From the NCBI GenBank assembly GCA_020635855.1, contig JACJYZ010000002.1:1054001-1118000 (forward strand): a DNA stretch of 64,000 nucleotides, in the 5' to 3' direction. The notes under the pieces were generated by a model. The model was not told the origin of the DNA, ran no database searches, and was given only the letters and a program-made list of their open reading frames with translations. Shown one piece after another: positions 18,066 to 26,359 of the stretch. A program made the position numbers and the translations under genes. How positions within the stretch are numbered: position 1 is the first letter of the stretch; the number at the start of each line of letters is the position of its first letter. The DNA is from Flavobacteriales bacterium. GTDB taxonomy: Bacteria; Bacteroidota; Bacteroidia; JACJYZ01.

Positions 18066-18641
18066 CTACAGGTGTAAGATCAGCGGGAGAAGGAAGTTCG
18101 ACATCAGCAGGCCACCCAGGAAAAAGAACACGGTGGCCAGCAGGGATTCAGGACGCAATAACGACAGGCCGGTGATGGAATGGCCTGAAGTGCATCCATT
18201 GGCATAGCGGGTTCCGAACCCGACCATCAATCCGCCTATCACCACAAGGATGAATCCTTTGAGGGTGAACAGCTGGTTCCAGTTAAATATGTCCATCGGC
18301 ACCAGTTCTTTGTCGGGTGTTGCCAGCTTCCATCCCTGGAACATCTCACGGGCATTTTGGGTGAGTGCGACGGGATTCGGGTTGGGAACCATCTGTCCGG
18401 CGATAAAGCCGCCGAGCATGGCACCTGAAACGAAGAAGAGGCTCCAGCGTTTGGATTTCCAGTCGTAACGGAAGTAGTCGCTCACTTTGGGCAAGCAGGC
18501 GGTGCATATATGGCGAAAACTGGATGAGATGCCGAATTTAAGGTTGTCGGACAGGAGTAACAAAGGGACCATGCACCCGATCAGGGGCCCGGAAATATAC
18601 CAGGGCAGGGGGTGGCTGAGCCAGGAGATGAAGGTATCCAT
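18066..18641 (-). CDS. YeeE/YedE-type half transporter, PmpA-like
   Basis: 191 residues with about five membrane segments. TRYANGCTSGHSITGLS is the signature of the YeeE/YedE first half, with a Cys expected to bind the sulfur substrate. A second pair of cysteines (CTACLP) lies on a loop near residue 50. The partner half follows immediately. Such pairs usually sit beside rhodanese, persulfide dioxygenase or BigR/ArsR regulator genes; none is seen here, so the regulatory link is missing or elsewhere. Confidence 0.87.
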   Translation of the reverse strand: MDTFISWLSHPLPWYISGPLIGCMVPLLLLSDNLKFGISSSFRHICTACLPKVSDYFRYDWKSKRWSLFFVSGAMLGGFIAGQMVPNPNPVALTQNAREMFQGWKLATPDKELVPMDIFNWNQLFTLKGFILVVIGGLMVGFGTRYANGCTSGHSITGLSLLRPESLLATVFFFLGGLLMSNFLLPLILHL

Positions 18642-18646
18642 GGAGG

Positions 18647-19255
18647 TTAACGGAGTAACAGTGCAACCCCAAAGATAACAAATACGCCACCGACAATCCT
18701 TGAGATTCTCTCAATCAGCAGGGGAGTGAGGATTCCGCGTAGGAATTTCGCCAGGTAGGCTTTTGTCATATCCGTGGAGAACAGGGTTGCCAGGATGGAG
18801 AGGAAAAAGACGGATGTGTCTTTGCGTCCTTTGTAAGTGCCGATGGCGAATACCACAACTCCGGTCCAGTAAAGGAGTACGGCAGGGTTCAGGATGTTAA
18901 GAAAGAAACCCTTGAGGTAGGATTGGTAAAAGTGCTCGGTTTCCACTGCAATGGTTTTTGTTTCTTCGGAGATAGCGGTTCGTCTGAACATTTTGAACCC
19001 ACCCATCAGAATCAGTACGATGCCACCGATGTACTTCATGTAGGTCAATGCTTCCGGTGATATGTCGAAACTCGTGGTGCTTTTATAGGCAACAAACATC
19101 AGGAAGGCATCGCAGCTGATGATGCCGAGATCGAAGAAAAGAGCAGATAAGAGTCCTTTTTTGATGCTTGTTTCAATCAGCGCGAAAAAGACCGGCCCTA
19201 CCATTACGCTCAACACCAGGCCAAGTCCTATGCCTTTTATCGCAGCTTCAATCAT
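18647..19255 (-). CDS. LysE/RhtB-family exporter
   Basis: 202 residues and six hydrophobic segments. The N-terminal GLVLSVMVGPVFFALIETS matches the conserved G-x-x-x-GP-x-F start of LysE translocators, and LKGFFLNILNPAVLLYW is the second family motif. Known members export amino acids and derivatives. The start overlaps the 3' end of the GH3 gene by eight bases, so synthesis is probably coupled and the substrate may be the GH3 product. Substrate assignment is inference. Confidence 0.85.
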   Translation of the reverse strand: MIEAAIKGIGLGLVLSVMVGPVFFALIETSIKKGLLSALFFDLGIISCDAFLMFVAYKSTTSFDISPEALTYMKYIGGIVLILMGGFKMFRRTAISEETKTIAVETEHFYQSYLKGFFLNILNPAVLLYWTGVVVFAIGTYKGRKDTSVFFLSILATLFSTDMTKAYLAKFLRGILTPLLIERISRIVGGVFVIFGVALLLR

Positions 19256-20783
19256 ACCGGTTGGTCTTCAGGTATTGGGTCCACTTGTTCAGGATGTCTC
19301 CTTTCAGCACCCTCGGAAACTTATGCTGCCCGCCTTCTTTACCGAGGTGTCGCATGAAGCCGTAAAACGCTTCGGTAGGAAGCAGTTTGATCCAGACGTC
19401 CTTCAGGGCGGCCTTGCGCTCTACACCGTAATCATCATTCACCTCAGCCAGGGTCTTGTCAAGAATATTCCTGACTTGGTCCGGATCCGCTTCCTTGTCC
19501 ATGGCTATGTACCATTGATGTGCAAAAAGTCCGTCGTGCGGAATTCCTGCCACCGAAAATTCACGGATCTCACAGTTGAACTGCTCTCCTACCTTTTCGA
19601 TGCCGCGGTTCATGTTGTCAACTGAAAGGTGTTCACCACAAAGGCTGATGAAGTGTTTGGTTCGTCCGGTGATGATAATTTGGTTCCGGCTGCAGTCCAC
19701 GAACCTGATGGTGTCACCAATGAGGTAGCGGAAGGTGCCGGCATTGGTGGTGATCACCACGGCGTAATCCACATCTTCGCGTACTTCATGGATGAGCAGT
19801 GTTTTTGCATGGGGAAGCAGGTTGCCTGCGTCATCAAAATTGTCTTCGTTATATGGGATGAATTCGAAGAAGATTCCATTGTCCAGGACCAGGTGCATGT
19901 GTTCTTCACCACCACTCTGGAACGCCATGAACCCTTCGCTGGCCAGGTACGTCTCCATGTAGTTGATGTCTTGCCCCAGCAGGTTCCGGAATCCTTTTTT
20001 ATAGGGTTCGAAAGCCACTCCGCCGTGTACGAAGAACTTCAGGTTGGGCCAGATGTCGTGGATGTGTTTGACCTTGTGGTGTTCGATAATTTTTTCGATG
20101 AGAATTTGCACCCATGCCGGAACGCCGGCAATGATCCCTATGTCCCATCTGGCCGCTTCCTGGGTGATGAGTTCCAGTTTGGTGGTCCAGTCGCGTTCCA
20201 TGGCCAGCTTACGACCAGGTTTGTAAAACCGATAGAACCAGAAAGGGAGGTTGCTGGCCAGGATACCACTCAGGTCACCTTCGAAGTGCTGTCCCATCTT
20301 TTGAAGCTGGGTACTTCCTCCGAGCATAAGCACGCCTTTTTCGTAGAAATTTCCGGGCAGGTCGAAGTTGGACAGTGTGAGCATTTGCCTGATGCTGGTG
20401 CGGCGTACGGCACGAATCATGTTGGCCGTTACCGGGATCTTTTTGCTGGCGGCTTCCGAAGTACCCGAGGTCAGTGCGAAGAACTTTGTCCTGCCCGGGT
20501 GGCAGATGTCTTCTTCATCATTGAGGGTTCGATGCCAGTAGCCTTTCAGCATCGTCTCGTAGTTGGTGAGGGGGACGGCTTGCCGGAATGCCTGCGGCAT
20601 ATCCTTCGCATTCTGGATGGAAACAAAATCGTGATCGGTTCCGAAGAGGGTTTCTTCAGCATTACCGAGTATCTTCTCCAGTATTTTATGTTGTTGAAGA
20701 AACGGGGTAGCCCTGATTCTTCCGGCTGCAATGTTTTGCCTCAGCCGTATGGATTCCTGCAGTATGGTTCCGATGAATGCCAT
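19248..20783 (-). CDS. GH3-family acyl-amide synthetase (auxin-responsive promoter family)
   Basis: 511 residues, close to bacterial GH3 proteins. The ATP-binding motif FFALTSGTSEAASKKIPVT near residue 110 matches the S/T-SGTS loop of ANL adenylating enzymes. IAGVPAWVQILIEKI, TYLASEGFMAFQ and FRYLIGDTIRFVD are further GH3 landmarks. Plant GH3 enzymes adenylate a carboxylic acid and join it to an amino acid; the bacterial substrates are largely unknown. It heads the minus-strand run that includes the LysE exporter. ATG at 20783 is the first good start. Confidence 0.88.
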   Translation of the reverse strand: MAFIGTILQESIRLRQNIAAGRIRATPFLQQHKILEKILGNAEETLFGTDHDFVSIQNAKDMPQAFRQAVPLTNYETMLKGYWHRTLNDEEDICHPGRTKFFALTSGTSEAASKKIPVTANMIRAVRRTSIRQMLTLSNFDLPGNFYEKGVLMLGGSTQLQKMGQHFEGDLSGILASNLPFWFYRFYKPGRKLAMERDWTTKLELITQEAARWDIGIIAGVPAWVQILIEKIIEHHKVKHIHDIWPNLKFFVHGGVAFEPYKKGFRNLLGQDINYMETYLASEGFMAFQSGGEEHMHLVLDNGIFFEFIPYNEDNFDDAGNLLPHAKTLLIHEVREDVDYAVVITTNAGTFRYLIGDTIRFVDCSRNQIIITGRTKHFISLCGEHLSVDNMNRGIEKVGEQFNCEIREFSVAGIPHDGLFAHQWYIAMDKEADPDQVRNILDKTLAEVNDDYGVERKAALKDVWIKLLPTEAFYGFMRHLGKEGGQHKFPRVLKGDILNKWTQYLKTNRYD

Positions 20784-21160
20784 CAGTGCAACAAAGGTCT
20801 AAAATAGGGTTTGGGTTCCACGAAACGGATCGGATTCATTCGTGCAGGGACATCGCTGGTCAACCAATTCATATTTCCTCAGGCACAGGTATGTTGATCA
20901 TTGTTACTTTTTCTTCTGGCACACCTTCCCGGTATCCCATTCCTGGTGACGGGGTAAAAATAATAGAATTCCACCAATACACACGCAGGGGCAGGTGTGA
21001 CATTGGTCATATATGGGTAGGGACTGACAGATGTCCCTTTAAGTTCCTAAATAGACGATTTGTTTGCACCTGCCGGAATACCGCACCGATACTGTATGCT
21101 CTTGCTATATGCTGTATGCTGTATGCTGCATACTGTTGTTCCAAACCGCTATCCAGGAGT
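20784..21160. other. Intergenic region, 377 bases, with no convincing gene
   Basis: Between the GH3 start and the end of the signalling operon, both on the minus strand. Open frames here lack codon character and run into flanking genes in antisense. The region must hold the promoter of the GH3 operon; CAAAGGTCTA at 20792-20801 reads TAGACCTTTG on the minus strand, a -7-like box with one or two extra bases, but it is too close to the ATG for confidence. The only other structure is the heptamer repeat near 21107. Confidence 0.6.
21107..21135. repeat. Tandem GTATGCT heptamers ending in a perfect palindrome
   Basis: Three heptamers (ATATGCT, GTATGCT, GTATGCT) run from 21107 to 21127, and the reverse-oriented GCATACT follows. 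The last junction makes GTATGCTGCATAC at 21121-21133, a 6-bp inverted repeat around one base. Another GTATGCT lies at 21094. It is 26 bases beyond the stop of the response regulator, so it could end that transcript, although no U-run follows. Confidence 0.7.
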
Positions 21161-21838
21161 TCAGGAATCGAACAGTTCCCTGATATGAACGGCATTTTTT
21201 TTCAGAAGAATGTTCCGGATGTGGGTGTCTGCGGCCAGTCGCGACAATCGGAACTTGCCACAGATCTCTTCGGGGTTGAGGCCGGATTTGAGCTGATTCA
21301 GAATGTTTTCTTCCATTTGTGAAAGCGTGGATGAAATGATCGCCTGGCCATTCTTGCCCGGCTTCATGAAATAGCGCATCATCTGGGCGCCCACTTCCTT
21401 GCTGAAGAAATACCCGTCTGCCATGATTACTTCAATGGCGGCAACCAACTGTTCGAATCCGGTGGTTTTTAACACGTATCCGTGGGCACCTGCTTCCACC
21501 AAACGGCTGATGCTGTAAAGGTCATCATTCACGGAAAAGCCGAGAATGTATATTTCGGGCAGAACCTGATGGAGTTCCCTGGTGGCCTCGATGCCATCCA
21601 TTTCCGGCATGCTTATGTCCATGATGATAAGGTCAGGGCGCTCTTTCATGGCAATGGCAATTGCTTCCTTCCCATGTTTGGCTTCTGAAGTAACACGAAT
21701 CAATGGAGAATCTCGCAGCATGAATTTGACCCCGTCCCGGATGATTTCGTGGTCGTCTGCAATCAGCACCCGGACTTTGTTCGGCGTATCATTTTGTATG
21801 GAGTCGGAACCGTTCATAAGATAACTATTCACGCACAT
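21161..21838 (-). CDS. LuxR/FixJ-type response regulator
   Basis: 225 residues from ATG 21838; an ATG at 21817 is equally possible. The receiver domain is complete: VLIADDHEIIRDGV acidic pair, phosphoacceptor Asp in LIIMDISMPEMDG, a Ser in place of Thr in ILGFSVNDD, and Lys in GYVLKTT. The C-terminal helix-turn-helix (LSQMEENILNQLKSGLNPEE through DTHIRNILLKKNA) follows the LuxR plan but lacks the usual T-x-R-E start and V-x-T-H, having ADTH instead. It is the last gene of the signalling operon and the only one with a DNA-binding domain. Confidence 0.88.
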   Translation of the reverse strand: MCVNSYLMNGSDSIQNDTPNKVRVLIADDHEIIRDGVKFMLRDSPLIRVTSEAKHGKEAIAIAMKERPDLIIMDISMPEMDGIEATRELHQVLPEIYILGFSVNDDLYSISRLVEAGAHGYVLKTTGFEQLVAAIEVIMADGYFFSKEVGAQMMRYFMKPGKNGQAIISSTLSQMEENILNQLKSGLNPEEICGKFRLSRLAADTHIRNILLKKNAVHIRELFDS

Positions 21839-21844
21839 TCTTTC

Positions 21845-23152
21845 CTACATGCGCAGGCCGATCACCAGGATATCGTCGACTTGCTCTTCGTTGCCTTTCC
21901 ATGTGTTGAATTGCTTTTCGAGGGCCTCGAGTTGTTGTTCTGCAGGTAGCTGGTGAATCGTTTTTAGTAGTGTTTTAAAATTGCGCGACTTGAATTTTTT
22001 TCCTTCGTTTCCTCCGAATTGATCGATGTATCCGTCGGTAAATAAATAAATGGTATCACCTCGCTCATAAAGGAATTCATCTCCCTGGAAATACTGGGTT
22101 CCGTTCCGGTATTTGCCGCCAATAGGCATGCGGTTCCCGGAGAAGATAGATAACTCACCGTTGCGGTAGCGGAACAAAGGGCGCATGGCTCCGGCATACG
22201 AAACCCTGTTTTCTTTCTGGTCGATACAGCACAGGGATATGTCCATGCCGTCGCTGGATCCCGAGTGCATGAATTTCTGGTTCAGCAGGTTCTGCATGTT
22301 GTCGTGTAACCTGGTGAGAATATCCGGTGGGTTGGTGATGCCGTTTTCCCTGACAATCTGGTTGAGTTGCGTGTATCCGAGCATGGATAACATGGCTCCC
22401 GGAACCCCGTGTCCGGTGCAGTCCACAGCGGCAATGATGATCTTGCCATTGGTTTTGGCTGCCCAATAAAAGTCGCCACTCACAATGTCTTTCGGTTTGA
22501 AAAGAATGAAAGACTCGGGGATGTTCCGCATGATCACCTGCTGGTGCGGAAGGATGGCATGCTGGATGGTGCTGGCATATTGCAAGCTTTCGGTGATGAG
22601 CTGGTGTTGCTTCTCCACCTTTTGTTTTTCTTTCAGAAGATCGTTGGTACGTTTCCTGACCTTTTCCTCAAGTTGTTCATTCAGCTCTTTCAGTTCCACG
22701 TTGACGACATCCAGCATTTTCAGGCTGTTCATCAGTTGGTTGCTTACTTTTTCCCGTTCCAGTAGCAGCTTCTGGCGTTCGAGTGCGTACCTGATCGACT
22801 TGGCCATCAGGTAGTCGTCATACCTCCACTTCTCCAGGTAGTCCTGTGCCCCGAACTGAATGGCTTTGACGGCCATTTTGAAATCACTCATGCCCGTGAG
22901 AATGATCACCGGCAGATGTGGGAATTCCTCCTTGATCTCTATGAAGCCTTCCAGTTCAAAACTGTCGGGCAACGAAAGGTCAAGCAGAAGTACGTCAATT
23001 GCATGTTTTCTGAGGTATTCCTTTCCATCTTTCAGGCGGTCGGTCAGGTGCAGGTTGAACTGCCCGAGGCTGCTTTCGGAGAAAAGGTCCCTGAAGAACT
23101 GCTGGTCATCAGGGTTGTCTTCGATCATCAGGATGTTAAGCGGACTGGTCAT
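21845..23152 (-). CDS. Receiver domain fused to SpoIIE/PP2C phosphatase
   Basis: 435 residues from ATG 23152, which overlaps the upstream regulator by 17 bases. The receiver domain (5-125) has ILMIEDNPDD and Asp58 in VLLLDLSLPDS. A coiled coil (about 130-195; EREKVSNQLMNSLKMLDVV) leads to a SpoIIE-type PP2C domain with metal-binding motifs SGDFYWA, AVDCTGHGVPGAMLS, FTDGYIDQFGG and the terminal DDILVIGL. Such RsbU-like phosphatases dephosphorylate STAS anti-anti-sigma proteins. No STAS or HPK-like anti-sigma gene is adjacent, so its target lies elsewhere or is unconventional. Confidence 0.9.
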   Translation of the reverse strand: MTSPLNILMIEDNPDDQQFFRDLFSESSLGQFNLHLTDRLKDGKEYLRKHAIDVLLLDLSLPDSFELEGFIEIKEEFPHLPVIILTGMSDFKMAVKAIQFGAQDYLEKWRYDDYLMAKSIRYALERQKLLLEREKVSNQLMNSLKMLDVVNVELKELNEQLEEKVRKRTNDLLKEKQKVEKQHQLITESLQYASTIQHAILPHQQVIMRNIPESFILFKPKDIVSGDFYWAAKTNGKIIIAAVDCTGHGVPGAMLSMLGYTQLNQIVRENGITNPPDILTRLHDNMQNLLNQKFMHSGSSDGMDISLCCIDQKENRVSYAGAMRPLFRYRNGELSIFSGNRMPIGGKYRNGTQYFQGDEFLYERGDTIYLFTDGYIDQFGGNEGKKFKSRNFKTLLKTIHQLPAEQQLEALEKQFNTWKGNEEQVDDILVIGLRM

Positions 23153-23594
23153 GTTTCTTGGGGAGGCAAACGACTCTGAACCAGAACTGTTCAATGATTT
23201 TTGCCATCTCCATGAAGCTTTCAAGGTCGACGGGCTTTGTGACATAACAGTTGGCATAATTGTTATAACAGGCTAGTATATCGGCTTCTGAATTGGAGGT
23301 GGTAAGTACGATTACAGGTATTTTTTTGAGTTCATTATCCATCTTAATTTCCGCCAGCACTTCGCGACCGTCCTTCCTGGGTAGGTTCAGGTCCAGCAGT
23401 ACAATGTCTGGGGTGGGCATGGTTTTGTAACCATTGATCTTGCGCAAAAACTTGAGCGCTTCCATACCGTCGTTGACTACATGTAAGTGAAAGTGGGGTG
23501 TATGAGACTCAATCGCCATGCGTGTGAGTTCAACATCTTCCAGGCTGTCCTCAACGAGCAGGACTTCTACATTCATATCTGTGTTCAATTCCAT
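23136..23594 (-). CDS. Single-domain response regulator (Rcp1/CheY-like)
   Basis: 152 residues. VEVLLVEDSLEDVELTRMA, phosphoacceptor Asp68 in DIVLLDLNLPRKDG, VIVLTTSNSEAD and CYVTKPVDLESFMEM are those of Rcp1-type receivers that partner phytochrome-like histidine kinases. There is no output domain, so it should act by protein contact or as a phosphate shuttle. It overlaps the kinase gene by 10 bases upstream and the phosphatase gene by 17 downstream; equal stoichiometry is likely. ATG 23594 or 23576 may be the start. Confidence 0.9.
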   Translation of the reverse strand: MELNTDMNVEVLLVEDSLEDVELTRMAIESHTPHFHLHVVNDGMEALKFLRKINGYKTMPTPDIVLLDLNLPRKDGREVLAEIKMDNELKKIPVIVLTTSNSEADILACYNNYANCYVTKPVDLESFMEMAKIIEQFWFRVVCLPKKHDQSA

Positions 23595-24820
23595 TGTTTT
23601 TGGTGATGATCTTCTTTGGGATGGTGGATGGGAATCCGGAAGTGGATGCAGGTACCCTTTCCGGGTTCCGAAGTGATCCAGATCCTGCCCTTGTGACGTT
23701 CAACGATCTTCTTGCAAATTGATAATCCGATACCGGTTCCTTCGTATTCCTGGCGTGTGTGCAGCCGTTGAAAAATCACAAACACCCGCTCGAAGAATTC
23801 CTGTTCAATGCCGATGCCATTGTCCTGAACCGAGAAGATGTAGTGTTCATCATCCTTAACCGCCTTGATATGGATCTCGGGTGTTCTTTCCGGATGCTTG
23901 AACTTGATGGCGTTGCTCAGCAGATTCTGAAAAAGCAGGTGCATGTGAAGCGGGTTGGCCTCTATGGAAGGAAGTCCTTCCGTGGTGATCTTCGCGCCGT
24001 TTTCAGAAATGATTACACGAAGATCCGTCATTACTTTCCGTATGGTTTCCTCGCAATTCACTTTCTCCACCTCGAGATCTGTATTGGATGCGAGTTTTGA
24101 GTAAGACAGAAGCCCGTCGATCAGAGCCTTCATGCGTTTGGCTCCGTTTACCACTATTTCGATGTACCGTTCGCTTTTTTCATCCAGTTTTCCGGCATTG
24201 TTGCGTTGGATCATTTGCAGGTAACTGGTTACGGTACGCAGGGGTTCTTGCAGGTCGTGGGATGCGATGTAAGCGAATTGTTCCAGGTCTTTGTTGGATC
24301 TTTGGAGGGCTTCGGTGCGTTCTTTTACTTTTATTTCCAGCCATTTCTGAGACTCCATCAGCAATTGTTGTTGCTCATATTTTTCAATGAAGATTCTCAC
24401 CTTGTTCAACAATACCTGTGGATCAAAGGGTTTGGTTATGTAACTGAAGGCACCCAGCTCATAGCCCCGGAATACATTCAGGTTGGTTGTATATATGGCG
24501 GAAATAAAGATGAAAGGCATTTGTGCCGTTTTTTCTTCAGAACGAAGGATCTCGGCCAGTTCATACCCGTCCATTTCTGGCATCTGGATGTCCAGGAGAG
24601 CGAGGGCGAAGTCATGGCGAAGGGTCAGCTTTAATGCTTCATTTCCGCTGGTTGCCTTATACAGATCAAGGTTCATGTCTTTAAGCAAACGATCCAGTGC
24701 AACCAGGTTTTCCATGTGGTCATCTACCATTAAGACCTTCGGCTTGGGTAACCCGTTGCCTGATGTAGGCAGCAGACTTTGCAGGGTTTGAGCGTGTTCG
24801 CTTTGTGTCATTATATGCAT
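23585..24820 (-). CDS. Receiver-histidine kinase without a sensory domain
   Basis: 411 residues. An N-terminal receiver domain (27-145; VLMVDDHMENL, Asp77 in LALLDIQMPEMDG, Lys130 in YITKPFD) joins through a coiled coil to HisKA with His188 in AYIASHDLQEPLRTV, then HATPase_c with N box NLLSNAIKFKHPERTP, DNGIGIE and GTGIGLSICKKIV. It is cytosolic; no PAS, GAF, HAMP or membrane segment is present. Phosphorylation of the receiver would be the input, so it works downstream of another kinase. The start could also be the ATG at 24811. It is followed directly by three phospho-signalling genes. Confidence 0.92.
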   Translation of the reverse strand: MHIMTQSEHAQTLQSLLPTSGNGLPKPKVLMVDDHMENLVALDRLLKDMNLDLYKATSGNEALKLTLRHDFALALLDIQMPEMDGYELAEILRSEEKTAQMPFIFISAIYTTNLNVFRGYELGAFSYITKPFDPQVLLNKVRIFIEKYEQQQLLMESQKWLEIKVKERTEALQRSNKDLEQFAYIASHDLQEPLRTVTSYLQMIQRNNAGKLDEKSERYIEIVVNGAKRMKALIDGLLSYSKLASNTDLEVEKVNCEETIRKVMTDLRVIISENGAKITTEGLPSIEANPLHMHLLFQNLLSNAIKFKHPERTPEIHIKAVKDDEHYIFSVQDNGIGIEQEFFERVFVIFQRLHTRQEYEGTGIGLSICKKIVERHKGRIWITSEPGKGTCIHFRIPIHHPKEDHHQKQWN

Positions 24821-24823
24821 TTG

Positions 24824-25132
24824 TTATACCGGATCGGATGAGGTTTTCCGGGAGGAGGTAAATATGGTGTTCGTTGGATTCGGCGCAGATGATCCGGTCG
24901 GGGCAAGCCATTCGAATTCCCTGGGTATGTACAAGTCGTCCATGCCCATTCGTTTAAGACGGATGTGTAACATATATTCCTGTTCAGACCATGCGCCTGG
25001 CTGCACATCAAAGTAGGTCATCCCGTCTGTATTGTCCGAGTGCCAATGGATACGATACATTGGTGCAGACACCTTGAAGGGATGCTCATGGTTCAATCCG
25101 GACGCATCAAGTAAATGATTAAATGCCCACAC
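24824..25132 (-). CDS. Small protein of unknown function preceding the kinase gene
   Basis: 102 residues from a GTG at 25132. Its stop lies three bases before the kinase ATG, which suggests it leads the operon. The translation has ordinary composition (YRIHWHSDNTDGMTYFDVQ, LHIRLKRMGMDDLYIPREFE), with mixed codons and no repeats, and reads as a soluble domain. I do not recognise the family. The frame stays open for about 25 codons upstream of the GTG with protein-like sequence but no ATG, so the true start is doubtful and a 5'-degraded gene is possible. Confidence 0.5.
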   Translation of the reverse strand: MWAFNHLLDASGLNHEHPFKVSAPMYRIHWHSDNTDGMTYFDVQPGAWSEQEYMLHIRLKRMGMDDLYIPREFEWLAPTGSSAPNPTNTIFTSSRKTSSDPV

Positions 25133-25267
25133 ACCACTACTGGAACAGGTGTGTAAATCCGGTGGATTATACGGATTGAAAAAAGTGCGGTTGCTCGGCG
25201 TGTTTACCTAAGGCAAATAAGGGATGCGTTTGGTGCAGGACCGGTTTTGGTTGGAGTAAAAGCGAAG

Positions 25268-26359
25268 TTATTCCTGCGTTTTGTTCACTTTGAACATGAC
25301 GGTGTACTTGGCCCAGCCGTCTTTTCCCTTTTTGTTTCCTGCCTGCCATGCCGGCATTTCCCGGATGGATTGAACAATCTGTTTATCCAGGTCACCTTCG
25401 AGCGTTTTCATCAAGACCACATCGGTGATGTTGCCTTCCGGGCTTACGGTGAAGCTTACAATGGCTGATCCGGTTACCTGGTCATTCATCACCGATTCGG
25501 GAAGCGGGTTGTTGGTTTTGAGATAGGAGTTCAGTGCTGCATCTCCTCCCTGGAACTGTGGCATGCCTTCAGCATCGTATTCATCGGTGTTGTTGAAAAG
25601 TGCGGAATACGCCTTGCCACCTTCTTTGTCTTCTTCCTTTTGTTTTTTCTGTTTTTCGATGTGTTCACGACGCATGATGTCAACTGCCAGGGAAAAGACC
25701 GGTTTGTTGGGTTCTTTAACTTCTTCCCTTGGTGGTTGGTTGGGGTCTGGTTTGGTTCTGGCGTCTTCCCTGGAAGCGGTTTTCTTGTTCTTTTCGGTTG
25801 ACGAAATTTGTGCTTCACCGTTGTTTTTGGAGGATTCCTTTTCTGCAGGTTTGTCTGTCTGCTCGGATATGGCGATTTTTTGATCCTGTTCATCACGGAC
25901 TTCGCTCCATGCTTCGCCAGTGGTATCGGTTACCACCGCGGCGGAAGGCGCTGGCGCGGGTTCTTCCATTGCGGGTGAAGCAGATGGTAAGGGTGTGGTT
26001 TCGGTTTGGACCGGGGACTCATCTCCGGGGAGGAGCATCAGCAGTCCAATAAATGTAAGCACGATTCCAAGGGCTGCAAAGATCCACAGCTTGTTCCCAA
26101 GGATTTTGTTTTGCCCGGCAATGCCAGCCTTTTTCGTCACGATTGCACCTATTCGCTGGGAAAATTGCTGGGCCAGATCCTGGGGAACGTCGTCGGTACA
26201 CTCCAATGCTTCACGGCACAATACGCACGATACCAGGTGCGCCTCTGCCCGAAGCCTGGCTTCGCCGGATAGCGTTCCTTGGCTGTACGCGTAAAGGTCC
26301 TGCAGTTCGAGGCAGTTTCCTTCACTCAGCATTTCTTGTGCTTGTTCCTTTGTGATCAT
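25268..26359 (-). CDS. Anti-sigma factor fused to a TonB C-terminal domain
   Basis: 363 residues. The N-terminus is a zinc-type anti-sigma domain with H41-x3-C45-x2-C48 (HLVSCVLCRE). One membrane segment covers about 91-110. A long periplasmic linker rich in Pro, Glu and Lys (115-250) follows. Residues 266-360 are a TonB C-terminal domain (MPQFQGGDAALNSYL, GSAIVSFTVSPEGNITDV, IREMPAWQAGNKKGKDGW). The ATG overlaps the ECF sigma factor stop by four bases, so the pair is co-translated. The cytosolic part should hold the sigma factor while the periplasmic TonB domain senses or contacts an outer-membrane partner; this link is inferred. Confidence 0.88.
   Translation of the reverse strand: MITKEQAQEMLSEGNCLELQDLYAYSQGTLSGEARLRAEAHLVSCVLCREALECTDDVPQDLAQQFSQRIGAIVTKKAGIAGQNKILGNKLWIFAALGIVLTFIGLLMLLPGDESPVQTETTPLPSASPAMEEPAPAPSAAVVTDTTGEAWSEVRDEQDQKIAISEQTDKPAEKESSKNNGEAQISSTEKNKKTASREDARTKPDPNQPPREEVKEPNKPVFSLAVDIMRREHIEKQKKQKEEDKEGGKAYSALFNNTDEYDAEGMPQFQGGDAALNSYLKTNNPLPESVMNDQVTGSAIVSFTVSPEGNITDVVLMKTLEGDLDKQIVQSIREMPAWQAGNKKGKDGWAKYTVMFKVNKTQE

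Noticed and set aside
19629..20807. A 392-codon open frame on the plus strand opposite the GH3 gene
   Set aside because: It is antisense to conserved GH3 motifs along its whole length and its translation shows no domain; the frame is open because of third-position bias in the real gene.
20777..21322. A 181-codon plus-strand frame across the GH3-regulator gap
   Set aside because: Overlaps the heptamer repeat and both flanking genes in antisense; low-quality translation.
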